A stretch of DNA of 64,000 nucleotides from Adenophora triphylla var. japonica (GCA_022495995.1 JAFEMH010002594.1:186001-250000); one strand, 5' to 3'; counted from the first letter of the stretch, positions 20,026 through 30,749 are shown. Numbers and translations are program-made. Notes: a model not told the origin generated them from the letters alone.

Positions 20026-22857
20026 TCAAGGGGCTGAGGATTGATTCCCGCCGGCGGAGGTTCTGGCGGCACGAAGGGCTTCACGAGCAGCATCTTTGGC
20101 ATCCTTAAGGGCTTTGGGTTTCTTGCCGATCAGATCCACCCACATTGTAAAGGCATCATTGGCGGCCAGTAGAGGAGGAACCCAAACCGGTTTGCCCAAG
20201 AGCCTGTCCTCGGCGGCTAAGGTCTTAAGATCGCTATCCTCATAAGGAACAAGAGAATGGCCGCAACAGCAGAAGTCGCTATAAATTTGCTCAGATCCCC
20301 ACTTCGCGAGAAGCTCAGCTGTGATGGCTGGGATCTCCTCTGAACTCGCCGCTGCCGCCCGCATAGCATGGAGTAAAGCTTTGTCGTATATGTCCATGGC
20401 GTCGGTCTCCGCTTTCTCCTTGTTATCAGCAATCTCCTTGATCAATTTGGCATTGGAAGTCTCCTTGGCTAGGTTCTCAGCCTCTAAGGCCTTGATTTTC
20501 TCTTCTGATTTCAGCTTCAGGGATGAGATCTCGCCACTCAATTCTTTCTCCCTGTTCTCGCCAACCTTAAGGGCTTCAACCATTTTCAGTTTCTCACCTT
20601 GAAGAGCTGCCAACTCCCTCTCCATATCCGCACACCTATTCTTGTACTTATCCTTCTCCCCCACAACCCGCTTGCGAGCTTTCTCTAGCTTCTCAGACTC
20701 GCGAGCCAAACGGTTGTACTTGTTCCTCAGGCCATGCAGAGTGCTTGTAATCTGCAGAGATTGCGAGAATAGAATTAGTAACCTGAGAAGAGTGAAAAGT
20801 CTAGAATAAAATAAGAAGCGACAATTATTACCCCACAAATCTGAAGGCCGGCAAAGTTTAGAGACAGGTCAATGTCCTGCTCCACAACTTCAGCCATTGC
20901 CGCCTTGTCGCCTGCGCGCTCGATAATGCTGGCACCGATAATACTGTTGTCAGGATCACGGGAATAAATGTCAAAACCTGTTAGCTTGGGGACGGAGGCA
21001 ATCTCCACACTTAAATCATAAAAGCCATCTCTGTCGGAAGGCATCTCGAATCCTTCTCGAAGCCAGCTCACTAGTTGGGCTTCAGCCTCCGTCGAAGCTT
21101 CTTCAATGGCCTCGGGGTCTTCCTCGGTGCGACTTCTTTTGTGGGGGCGGGAACCGATCGGCTGGGGGGAGATGGCCGGCGGTATTGACTCCACGTCCTC
21201 AGCTGCTACCTCACTCTCCTTCTCAACGTTCTCTTCTTCCTCCATATATTCGTCTCTTAGGGAAAGGGTGGATGACCGCATGGGGGTTTTTGCCCTGCTG
21301 GATTTCCTGACATGGCCGGCTGCCTTCTCTGCGGCTATGGCGGCCTTCTCGCGAGCAATGGCCTCTGAGTCATCCCCGTGCAAGGAAATTGGGATCTCCA
21401 GTTCAGTAGTTTTTTGCAAATCGGTATGGCGGGAATCCGTAAGTCGCTTACGTCAACTATCCGAGCCTGATGCAGTCAGATACATCCATAAGCCTGAATT
21501 CTAAATAAAAAATGACAAGCAATTAATAAGTTGAAGTATTGAGGCGAGAAACAATAAGGGACAAGTATGGAGGCGAGAAACATACTCAATACATCATACA
21601 TGACTTTACAGCAGCGGCCTTCCAATTGGCAAGGCCCACAATCAGCGGCAAAGCAATTTCCAGAATGAAGATCCCAACCGGGATAAGGATCGGGTTGAAC
21701 AATAATAAGACGAGGCTCATTGTCGGGACAAGTAAAGTCAGGAAGGCCAACTTGTCTAAGTAAGGAAGGGCGGGATAAAATATCTCGCCACCAGAATAAG
21801 GCCAGCCCCGTGTCAGTGGCATCTTCGAGAACCTTGAAAATTTTCTCTCTTAACCTAGTGTCCCCAGAGACTAGGGCTTTGCGGGTTTCAATCTTTGGAT
21901 GGATATCCCCAAGGTCGCATGGGTGGGTCCAACCCACGCGAGATGTAATGAGAAGGGGATTAGACTGCCAATTGTGAACTTTCCTAGGCAAAGGAGTCAG
22001 AAGTCTGGGTTTCTTATACTTAATGGAGAAGCGGTTCTCAATGACACCTTCTCGCTGAGACACTGCTGTATAACCATCAAATAAATGGACAAGTAAGGGG
22101 ATAGAGGGTTCCTGCCTCAAATCCCTACAAATCACTAAGTAACTCGTGAGGACCCTAATCACATTGGGATGGAGGTCAACAATGGCGGCATGGGCCTTAA
22201 ACAAAATAGCCACTATGAAAGGGTCAATGGGAATCCGGAGGCCGGCTTCCTGTTGAGAAGGATAGACAATGACACCATCAGTTCTATGCCGCTTGCGGTA
22301 AGTGACAAGTCGCCTATATATTGCTCTATACGGTAAATTTCGGGGTTAATCCCTTACTTAACGTGATAATGTGTTTGGAAATCCACGGAGGAAGAGTTGC
22401 TAGCTCCAGCGATATCAGGGTTAGAAGAACCCTGCGAGATGGGCGGTCGTACCGAGGTCTCAGCCGCCAGGGTGTCCGATACGTCATGACTGGATGTTGA
22501 ATTGGAGGAAGACATGACCTGTTGATAGAAGTGACGACTATGTAAATTGGGGGCTGCGGGATAGTCAGTGTCAGAAAATTCAGTTTCAGAGAAAGGAAGG
22601 TAGAAGTCGCAAATGTGAGTGCAAAGTTCAAAAGTTGTGTAAAAAGTGTGCATAGGAACAGATTTGTGCAAGAAAGGGGGACCCCTAATTTCTAAGGCAT
22701 TCAATATGGCGACATCCGTTCCATGTTGCCTAAGCATGAAACTGAGATCCTCGCACGAGATTCGGGCCCATATCCCCATCTCTTTTCTGTAAAACCCCCC
22801 ACTTATTTTACTTTGGCCAAATCTGACAGTCTTAGAGAATGACTTTGTCTTAGACAT
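20026..22857 (-). CDS. Antisense, spliced gene of the Tat/Retand element (Transposase_28-like region plus coiled coil)
   Basis: The proposed start is the ATG at 22857 (MSKTKSFSKTVRFGQSK). Exon 1 runs to about 22355. A frame change near 22300-22365 leads into NLPYRAIYRRLVTYRKRHRT and DPFIVAILFKAHAAIVDLHP...VICRDL, which resembles the 'putative gypsy type transposon' (Transposase_28) family. Introns with clean borders are 21609-21494 (GTAAAG...TTCAG) and 20831-20752 (GTAATA...CTGCAG, phase 0). The C-terminal exon (20751-20026) is a charged coiled coil (KYNRLARESEKLEKARKRVV) ending GGNQSSAP and a stop. One in-frame TGA lies at 21455-21453. The role is unknown; this antisense position is typical of the lineage. 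Family match is by recall of the motif pattern, not a search. Confidence 0.75.
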
Positions 22858-23525
22858 TACGTGGGACAAGAAAAACGAGAACGCAAGCGAGAATGCAAGT
22901 TGGAATTCAAGCGAGAATTCAAAAATTTCGAAAAAAGTACCTGGAGGTTTGCAGGAAGGAGTGAAAGCTTGAAGAAGTAGTCGGCAAAACGACCGAAAAC
23001 TCTTGAACGCCACTGGTTTCCCTAAAAAATGCCCCGAATCAGCCAGAAATGGAAACACAATTACTGGTAGAGCTTGGGGATACCCAAGTGAAGCAAAGGA
23101 AATGGTTGAGGGTGACAGAATGAACTAAAAAATAATCGCCGGAAAATGGAGCGCCGATGGTCTCTAGGAAATAAAAGATCAAATTTGCAAGGGTGTAGGA
23201 AATGGATTTGACGGAGGGCTTTTAATCTCTTATCAACAGGAGTGGAAAGGTTTTGGGAGGGGTTTCCAAGGTGTATTTAAGAAGGTTTGATTTTTGAAAT
23301 TCCTCCCATTATTGCTTGTGTTAATGAAAAAGACGACACGAATTCCTAGGGAGGGAGGGGTGTACGGCTCTGCTCAAGTGCCCCATCCAAACAGCCCCGA
23401 GCTGACACGTGTCACGCAGGTGTCACTTAAGCCTCGCTTCTTGCCAACAAGGGCGTAGAGCGGCGGCATCCATAGGGTGGCTGTGAAAGTTCTCACCTGG
23501 ACCATAAATAATCCAAGGCTTGAAC
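22858..23525. other. Presumed 5' region of the antisense gene, no second gene seen
   Basis: The antisense frame stays open to about 23058, but the ATG at 22857 begins the better-looking sequence. Beyond that no gene or clear promoter can be supported. Confidence 0.5.
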
Positions 23526-23537
23526 TTGGGGGACTTC
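23526..23537 (+). other. Polypurine tract of the Tat element
   Basis: TTGGGGGACTTC lies directly before the LTR start TGATGCG, the usual position of the plus-strand primer. Confidence 0.7.
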
Positions 23538-24316
23538 TGATGCGATTATGGAAAATGGATTGGACCCAGTTACTAAGGTTAGGCCCAGTAATTAGTCATG
23601 GGCCGGACCCACATGGCCCAAACCGTGCAGGTGGGGCCATGACCCAGGGGCGACCTTGGAGGTCGAGGCGACTTAGGGCAATTTGGGCGACAATGGTGAG
23701 ATGTCGCTTGAGAGTTGACTGGTCAAGAGGGAAGGCTATGCGAGAAGTGCGGTAGAAGGTCAAGAATGCATTATGATAAGACATAAAGGGGGAAGTCCGC
23801 CTTGGACAGGGCAGTTGGCTTGGGGCGACATGGGTAATGTCGCCTTTTACCTTTGGTTGTCGCCCAAGCGACATGCGTTGGTGGGCATTTCCCGGCTATG
23901 CTTCGGTTAGCGCCTGGGGGCCAAATCCTAGCCGTACTTGATGGGTGATTGATGTGACAAGGTGAATAGTAAAATTCCACTAACTTGGAGTTGGTTGGGA
24001 ATCATTTGTGGATGATTGACAAGTGTCCCTCCCATGTGCAAGGCACATGGGGGCTTGGGAGTATAAAAGGAGTGAATAGTTCATTTTGCATGGGTATGTA
24101 CACTCTCTCTCCTCTTAAGCTCTCTCTCTCTCTAGGGTTTACACTACTTTTATCATCTCCTTTACCTACTAACCTTACTCTCACGCCGGAGGGGTTTCGC
24201 CGGAGCCGCCCCCGGCCTAGCTTACGTGTGCGCATGTGTGTAGGGACCAACCGAAGAAAGGACAGCCGTGGTATCCTCTGTTTTCAGTTCCTGTGCAACC
24301 ATTTTTTGTGGCAGCA
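23538..24316 (+). repeat. 3' LTR of the Tat/Retand element
   Basis: It starts TGATGCGATTATGG after the purine tract. It contains TATAAAAGG at 24062-24070, a CT-rich transcribed leader (24103-24136) and a terminal region ending near GGCAGCATCA. Repeated GCGAC/GTCGC words occur at 23680-23880. The right border is uncertain by some tens of bases because no second LTR or TSD is in the window. Confidence 0.7.
24062..24070 (+). promoter_or_regulatory. LTR TATA box
   Basis: TATAAAAGG lies about 250 bases before the LTR end and just upstream of a pyrimidine-rich leader, a normal place for the retrotransposon promoter. Confidence 0.7.
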
Positions 24317-24663
24317 TCAAGCGCCATCTATCATATAATTATATATGATGAGAGAAGTCCCAATTCTTTTTTATTTATCCATGAATGTTAGAATATGGTT
24401 GTTCCTTTTTATTATTGTTTTATTTTATTTTATTTTGATTTATTTTGTTGTGTGTTTTGGTCATTGTTTAGGATGCCATACAAAATGGGCAGGCCAACTT
24501 GATTGATTTTAGTTTTTGGTTGGTTTTGCACCTACTATAGAGTATAGCTAAAATAGCATGAAGTCATATGAATAATGGTTAGTTCAAACTAAGCAATCCA
24601 ACTCTTAAATTTAGTTAACTTCAAGAATTTCTTCATTCTTTAATTACTAATTCTCTTAAGAAT
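24317..24663. other. AT-rich flank, nothing recognised
   Basis: Low-complexity T/A-rich DNA with no ORF or repeat border that I can support. Confidence 0.5.
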
Positions 24664-24665
24664 TA

Positions 24666-24941
24666 CTCTTTCCGTCCAATTTCAAATCAGACTTTTTGAT
24701 ATATTTGTCCGTTTCATCTCAAAACGGATCACCAAAATGACAAATAATTTTTACTATTTCTCCCATTCATTCTGTTTCCTATTTTACTTTTATATTAATA
24801 ACAACAATCAACTTATTGTTCTTTCAGCTCATTCTCTCTCCTACTTTATTTTTCATATTCACAATACTTTTCTCTTTCTTATTTTTCTATATTCATTGTG
24901 CTAAATTTTTTTGATTCGATTTAAAATAAGACAGGTGGGAG
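24666..24941. mobile_element. Degenerate Stowaway-like MITE
   Basis: The left end CTCTTTCCGTCC follows TA (24664-24665), and the right end ACAGGTGGGAG precedes TA (24942-24943). Ends are diverged inverted copies of the CTCCCTCCGTCC terminus seen intact elsewhere in the window. Confidence 0.65.
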
Positions 24942-24943
24942 TA

Positions 24944-25914
24944 ATCTAGTTTGAATGGCTCTTTCATGTTTGAGTGTTGACTTGCTTACTACCTTCATTA
25001 TTTCCAGCAAAAATAGTGACAAGTTACGTCATTTTCTTTGCATCTTATTGGTCCATATGTACAAGTGGTACACTCTAGTGTATGTCCATATTACACCCTT
25101 TGATTCCGAGCTCAATCATGGCCTTTTATTTTAATCTGCATGAAATTAATTGTTTATCTCACAATTCTTAGGTAACCAATCTTGCTGATGTGAAAGCTCT
25201 AACAGTCCCCCTATATTACCTAGAGCAAGAACAAAGAAAATTTATGTAATTTTAATATTTTTTATGAAATTATATAAATTGTTATTGATAGTTATGATGT
25301 ATCAATATAAATACTTAAAAATCTACAAAAATTTAATATATAAAATCAATAACAACACTTACGTATTTTTCAGCGGATATTAATATAATTCCTTAAAAAA
25401 ATGAATAGTAAAATAGTTTAATCAAAATTCTAGTAACTTTTTTTTTAATAATATTTCACGCTATAAACCAGAAGAGAGATCGAACCTTAACGTTACCGAA
25501 GATGATGAAACTTAAATTTACAACTGAACCGCCCATTTGGGATAATTTTAGTAATGTCGGTTTCAAAAATATAAAAAATAAATTCTACTGTAGTAATGTT
25601 TGTCATAACTGAAACATTTATTATTCAATATTTTTGTGTTTTTCGTCCGTCCTTCCAATGAGGTACTTACACGTAGCCTTAAAACACTCGCTAAAAACAG
25701 GATGCAAGCCCCAGGCCATGTAGCCACGCCAGAAGCCAATATTCAAGCCAAGCCGCCCAGACCCAAGCCATATCCACACCAAACAACCAATATGAGTTGG
25801 TCTTATAAAAAACTAGTTTTTCTTTAAGATAAGAAAAAACGTGTTTTTCAAAAGCGGGCATTATTATTCAAAACAAACGGTGACATTTTCGTAATTAATG
25901 GTTCCCCCGTTTAT
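24944..25914. other. Intergenic AT-rich DNA, no gene recognised
   Basis: Short ORFs only. A stretch near 25700-25790 is rich in the word AAGCC/AGCC but shows no regular period. Confidence 0.5.
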
Positions 25915-26590
25915 GCCAGTGCCTGTTTAACAAACTGTCAGTGTGACAAAGTGTCAGTGCATATGTAACAAAGTGCCAGTGAAAAAAGTGTCAGTACAAG
26001 TTTAACAAAGTGCCAGTGTAAACTGGTACTGACACTTTGTTAAACTGACACTGACACTTTTTACACGGGCACTTTTATATACATGAACTGGCACTCTTCA
26101 CACTGGCACTCTGTTAGTTACACTAACACTGGCACTCTGTTAGTTACACTAACACTGGCACTTTGTTACACTAATATTTTTGCTGGCTCTCAAAAATACA
26201 AGCACTGGCATTCAAAAATACATGGACTGGCATTTGAAAACACATTTACTGGCACTCAAAAATGCATATACTGGCACTCAAAAACAACCGATAATTATTT
26301 TCTTTGATATTCAAAAAAACATGAGCTGGCATTCAAAAAACATGAGCGACATTCAAAATTACAAGAAGCTGGCATTCAAAAATACATTGACACTCGGTTA
26401 CACACTTACCGGCACTCTATTATACACTAACGGCACTCCAAAAATACATGGTGGCACTCCAAAACACATACTGTGGCATCTAATTACCCGGTTCACCAAT
26501 GCATCAAATTTTCAAACCGGTACTCAAATACTTATAAAGCGGCATTAATTTACACTAAAGCGGCACATAAAATCCCTAACAACGGCACGT
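25915..26590. repeat. Field of GGCAC-containing repeats with a strand switch
   Basis: From about 25917 to 26015 the word reads AGTGCCAGTG or AGTGTCAGTG. From about 26023 the complementary form CACTGGCACT or CTGACACTTT takes over. From about 26167 to 26390 it settles to a 22-bp unit CTGGCAYTCAAAAATACATG with increasing divergence. No ORF of the region resembles a known protein. The strand switch near 26018 would let the two halves fold on each other. Confidence 0.75.
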
Positions 26591-27600
26591 AAATAACACG
26601 GCAAATCAAAACTCTCTCACTAAACGCAAATGGAGAATCCATTCCACCCAGTTATTTCAACCAACGCCTCAACAAATCTTCCTACGCCATCTCCGCCGCC
26701 CTCAATTGCATCGCCCCCACTTCCTTCTAATCTCCATTATCGTAACCTAGTATGAACCCAATTGTTTCAGACATGACAATAATTTCTCGGACTTTTTATC
26801 GGCCACAATTGCAGCAACCAATCCTTCAAAAGGACTGATCGAAGAGATAATCAGATTCATCTTCAATTCTATCCACTGACTTGATTTTTTATTATTTTTG
26901 GGGAACCAATCCACCGACTTGATTTAAAAATCAAGTTGTAAGTTCATTCTGATTGGATCCGGCGATTGGTGATTGAGGAAGAAGGTTGGGAACTGGCGTT
27001 GGTCTTGGATTGAGGGAGAATTAGGTTTGGTTGAGGTCGCCGGTGAGGAAGAGGCTTGGTTGAGGGATTTGGTCCGGCAATGGAGGTTGGGCTCGGAGAA
27101 GAAGAAGACGCATGGCTCCTTTGCGTATAGAGAGAGAGAGAGAAGAGAGACAGTAATTTCGGATAGAGTGAGAAAGAGAGGTAAAACACTTTTTTTGTTA
27201 AGTTAACAAAAAACGCATTTTTTACAAGTTTTTGGCTTTCATTATTAAGATAATTAAATCACGTATATTACTAGTAAAAAAATTCATGAGATTTTCACAT
27301 AAAAATGAAACAAGTAAAAGACCCAAGAGAAGTAATTGATTTAAGGAAAAATTTTATTTGCCTCCAAAAAATTCATGAGGGGTGCAAATGAAATTTTTGG
27401 AGGCAAATGAAATTTTGTTTTTCCCACCAGCTCTAAATTCAAATGTTTTTTGTGTTTTCCACATAGATGTATTCTACATTTTTCTAATCTTTCTTCTACT
27501 ATAAATAGATGATTCACCTTCATTGTTTTTCAAGTTTCTTTGGGACCTCTCTTAGTGAGAGGATTTTTAAGGGGACTTCCTCTTTTTAATTTATTATTTT
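26591..27600. other. Intergenic DNA, no supported gene
   Basis: A 42-codon ORF from ATG 26630 (MENPFHPVIS, then proline/serine-rich) has a good start context but no further support. Purine-rich GAGAGA tracts occur near 27128-27150. No exon structure could be assembled. Confidence 0.45.
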
Positions 27601-27602
27601 TT

Positions 27603-27620
27603 ATATATATAAATAATATA

Positions 27621-27719
<99 letters not shown>

Positions 27720-27722
27720 TAT
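27603..27722. repeat. (AT)n microsatellite
   Basis: Nearly pure alternating AT over about 100 bases, a natural cruciform or slippage tract. Confidence 0.95.
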
Positions 27723-28820
27723 AGAAAGAAAGAACAGAACAGAACAGAAGAATTAAATATAGGGAGTGACGGTAAAGTGGAAAGTGCTAGTTTGGTATTT
27801 AAGTTTTTGAAAATGTTATTTTGATATATAAATTTTTAAAAAGCTATATTTTGAAAAAAAAATCAATATAGGGAGCGACGGTCAAGTTAAAAAAAAAATA
27901 CTTCCTCCGTTCCAAAATGTTTATTTCATTTGACATTTTTGTTGAACTTTGACCACAAATATATGACAATTTAATTATGTTCATGAAATTTTAAAAATTC
28001 CTATTGATTTACCATTAATAATATTATCAACAACAACTTTTAGAATTTCATGAACATGATTAATCTCTCATATATTTGTGGTCAAAGTTCAACAAAAAAA
28101 AGTCAAATGAGACAAATATTTTGGGCAGGGGCGGATCCACCTTAGGGCCAAAGTGGGCCATGGCCCACACTCAAATTTTCAATTTTTTTTTTTTTGAAAT
28201 TATGGATAACTAGACTTAGTTAATGCATTTTAACTCTAATATTTGATTGTCCAAGCGGAAGGTTGTTTACCGTTTTCCCTTCATGTCCTGGGTTCGGCTC
28301 CTATACTCCCCATTCCGTCATTTGTTCTTTTAATATACTATATTATCTTTTTTTTTTGAATGTTTAAAAAATAAAATTGTTTGCTAAGTAATTAATAAAT
28401 TAATAAAAATAGCATCAATTGTTTAAACATTGGAAAAAAATAGCATCATTAGAGAAAACAATTTTTTTGGCCCACACTGAATTTTTTTTCTGGATCCAGT
28501 TGGAGAATATGGTGGAGCGACATGGATCGGACCGAGTGAAACGGATCTAGACCGATGGAGCGGACCGAGTTTGCAAGAAAATACTTGTTTCCTAATGTTA
28601 GCTTCGTATTTTAGGAAGACTCCTTAATTAAGTAGGAAAGTAGAATACATAGCTAAAATAAAATCCTAGTCAAAGAAGGATTATTATGTATATATAGGAT
28701 TGTATCTCCTATTAGAATTAGGACTCTAAAAGTAGTATAAATAGGTGTTTAGGACAATTGTAAAAGATGAGAGTGAAATAATATAGAAATCATAATCTTA
28801 CTCCTCTCCACATTCTAACA

Positions 28821-28832
28821 TGGTATCAGAGC
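28821..28832 (+). other. Primer binding site of element C
   Basis: TGGTATCAGAGC follows the left LTR immediately and matches the initiator tRNA-Met complement. Confidence 0.9.
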
Positions 28833-29377
28833 CTAGATCCAAAATCTAGATTACTCTTTTTTTTTTTCAATGAAGAAAGTCAACAAGATCAGTCAAATTG
28901 TTCACCTCAAGCAAGTCATGCAACGCTGGAAAACATGAGTATCCCCAAAACTTTCGACTCGGGAAGCCGTTTAAGGAAGCCGACCTCGCAAGGAAGAGCC
29001 AAGCCGGCGCTGGTTTCGACACTTTTTCTCCATTCATGATCAAACCACTAAACCCCTTGTCCTTTATTCTTCTTCTCCTCTTTTTTTTATCCTAAATTCT
29101 TAAAGGTAATTCTTTTTCTTAACTCTCTTCTTCTTCCAATTCTAATACTTCTCTCAAATTATTTTCTTAAATTATTTTTCTCAAAATGACTCTCTTTCTC
29201 AATTTGGTCATCTCTTTGAGGGGGAGAATTGTGACATGGTGAACTTATCTTTAATGTCTCCTTCATGATTACCCAATTCGCTTCCGCAACGAATTCCTAA
29301 AACCTAGGGTTCCGATTGTTGCTTTATCCCTTTGATTATACCAACTTCACTATCCCTTGAAAAAAAAAAAAAATATT

Positions 29378-29638
29378 GAGTGTCGTCCACTATAAAAACG
29401 ATGATCGAGTGTCGTCCACTGTAAAAACGATAATGGAGTGTCGTTCACTATAAAAACGATGAATGAGTGTCGTCCACTATAAAAACGATAATCGAGTGTC
29501 GTTCACTATAAAAACGATAATCGAGTGTCGTCCACTATAAAAACGATAATCGAGTGTCGTCCACTATAAAAACGATGATTGAGTGTCGTTCACTATAAAA
29601 ACGATGATCGAGTGTCGTTCACTCTAAAAAGGGAGATT
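29378..29638. repeat. 29-bp tandem repeat, nine copies, inside element C
   Basis: The unit is GAGTGTCGTYCACTATAAAA followed by ACGATRATC. Copies are contiguous with no spacer. They lie in the non-coding interior of the LTR element. Confidence 0.93.
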
Positions 29639-30110
29639 GAAGAAAAAGAAGATATGTGCGAGCACAAATTGTGCACAGAATTGAAGAAAGAAGACCTGAT
29701 GTAGATGACTCTTCGAGATATTGGAACAAATTTTTGTTGTTGTTGAAAAAAAAAAAAAAGACGAACCCGAGGTTACTTGAACTGCAACACGAAAAAGGAA
29801 GAACTTGACGCAGATGTCGCATGTCGAAGTGAAAGAATTTTTTTTTAAAAACGTTTTAATTTTTATTTGGCAAGTTGGGTATCTACGTTGTAGATCCTCC
29901 AACTTGAGGGGGGGGAGTTGGAGAATATGGTGGAGCGACATGGATCGGACCGAGTGAAACGGATCTAGACCGATGGAGCGGACCGAGTTTGCAAGAAAAT
30001 ACTTGTTTCCTAATGTTAGCTTCGTATTTTAGGAAGACTCCTTAATTAAGTAGGAAAGTAGAATACATAGCTAAAATAAAATCCTAGTCAAAGAAGGATT
30101 ATTATGTATA

Positions 30111-30387
30111 CTCCCTCCGTCCCAATAAAAGCTTCACTAATTACCCAAAAGAGCGTCCCGTTAGAAGCTTCACCTTTCTTTTTTTGGCAAAGAATCTTTA
30201 CTATTTCCTCCACTCATTCTCTCTCCGACATTATTTTAATACTCACAACACCATTATAATTTACTATTCCCTCCACTAATTCTCTCTCCTATTTTCAAAT
30301 TACACTCACAACATTTTTTTTCCCCTCCCATTTTCATAATTTGCGTGCCCACCCAAAAGGGTGAAGCACTTATTGGGACGGAGGGAG
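30111..30387. mobile_element. Young Stowaway-like MITE D in the right LTR of element C
   Basis: It begins CTCCCTCCGTCCCAATAA, ends CTTATTGGGACGGAGGGAG, and is 277 bp. TA duplications lie at 30109-30110 and 30388-30389. The empty site is preserved in the left LTR near 28690-28700, so both borders and the TA duplication are proven inside the window. Confidence 0.95.
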
Positions 30388-30740
30388 TATATAGGATTGT
30401 ATCTCCTATTAGAATTAGGACTCTAAAAGTAGTATAAATAGGTGTTTAGGACAATTGTAAAAGATGAGAGTGAAATAATATAGAAATCATAATCTTACTC
30501 CTCTCCACATTCTAACAGCCACTGATTTTGGAACGAAGGGAGTATCATAATAATGTCGAAAAATATTTACACATATTATATTATTTTTATAATACTACAT
30601 GCATATATTTACATATAAGTAATTATAATATTGCATTCAATATTTCTATAATACTGTATAAGAACTTTCGGAGTATTGTCATTTAGGCAACTTACGAGAT
30701 AAACAATTCGTGAAAAAAGAATTTTTGTGTCAAATTCTCA

Positions 30741-30749
30741 ATATATATA
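30741..30749 (+). promoter_or_regulatory. TATA box of the small gene
   Basis: ATATATATA lies about 65 bases upstream of the ATG at 30814, and a C-rich leader CACCCACCCACACC follows. The transposon nest ends only about 200 bases further upstream. Confidence 0.55.

Larger units (their letters stand above)
18344..24316 (+). mobile_element. 3' part of a Tat/Retand-type Ty3/gypsy retrotransposon (its left part is at 1-69)
   Basis: In order after the integrase stop come a spacer, a 25-bp minisatellite (18876-19159), a hairpin array (19217-19341), a 54-bp duplication, a long antisense spliced gene (20026-22857), a purine-rich tract (23526-23537) and one LTR (23538 to about 24316). An antisense ORF between integrase and 3' LTR is a published trait of the Tat/Ogre/Retand branch, and tandem repeats in the same region are reported for Retand. 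The 5' LTR and most of pol are outside the window, so no TSD can be checked. Confidence 0.8.
28498..30517 (+). mobile_element. Small non-autonomous LTR retrotransposon C inside MITE B
   Basis: Left LTR 28498-28820 (323 bp) and right LTR 29916-30517 (323 bp after removal of a 279-bp MITE insertion and duplication). The LTRs end CTAACA and are identical wherever I compared them. A tRNA-iMet primer site TGGTATCAGAGC is at 28821-28832 and a G-rich polypurine tract at about 29907-29915. The internal 1.1 kb has no long ORF but contains nine copies of a 29-bp repeat. No target-site duplication is visible. Confidence 0.9.
28126..30524. mobile_element. hAT-like MITE B inside MITE A, itself split
   Basis: It starts CAGGGGCGGATCC and ends GGATCC + GCCACTG once the inserted LTR element is removed, giving inverted ends CAGKGGCGGATCCA. 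The 8-bp duplication is ATTTTGGG (28118-28125) and ATTTTGGA (30525-30532), seven of eight identical. Own length is about 379 bp. It contains a tRNA-like stretch near 28250-28305. Confidence 0.85.
27901..30542. mobile_element. Stowaway-like MITE A, split by nested insertions
   Basis: The left end CTTCCTCCGTTCCAAAAT follows TA (27899-27900), and the right end ATTTTGGAACGAAGGGAG (30525-30542) precedes TA. The termini are inverted complements with two mismatches. Its own DNA is 27901-28125 plus 30533-30542 (and one copy of the 8-bp duplication); the rest is inserted. Confidence 0.85.

Noticed and set aside
24300..24345. A primer binding site (AGCGCCATCT) just right of the Tat LTR, suggesting a tandem LTR-internal arrangement
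   Set aside because: Resemblance to the Tat primer site is short and imperfect, and no Tat coding sequence follows.
26944..27206. Overlapping ORFs on both strands near a GAGA tract
   Set aside because: Low complexity, non-ATG starts and no domain. No exon structure found.
28250..28310. A functional tRNA gene
   Set aside because: Box A- and box B-like words are present, but a cloverleaf with an acceptor stem cannot be drawn. It lies inside a MITE.
29378..29638. 29-bp repeats that could be mistaken for a CRISPR array
   Set aside because: Units are contiguous with no spacers, in a plant retrotransposon.
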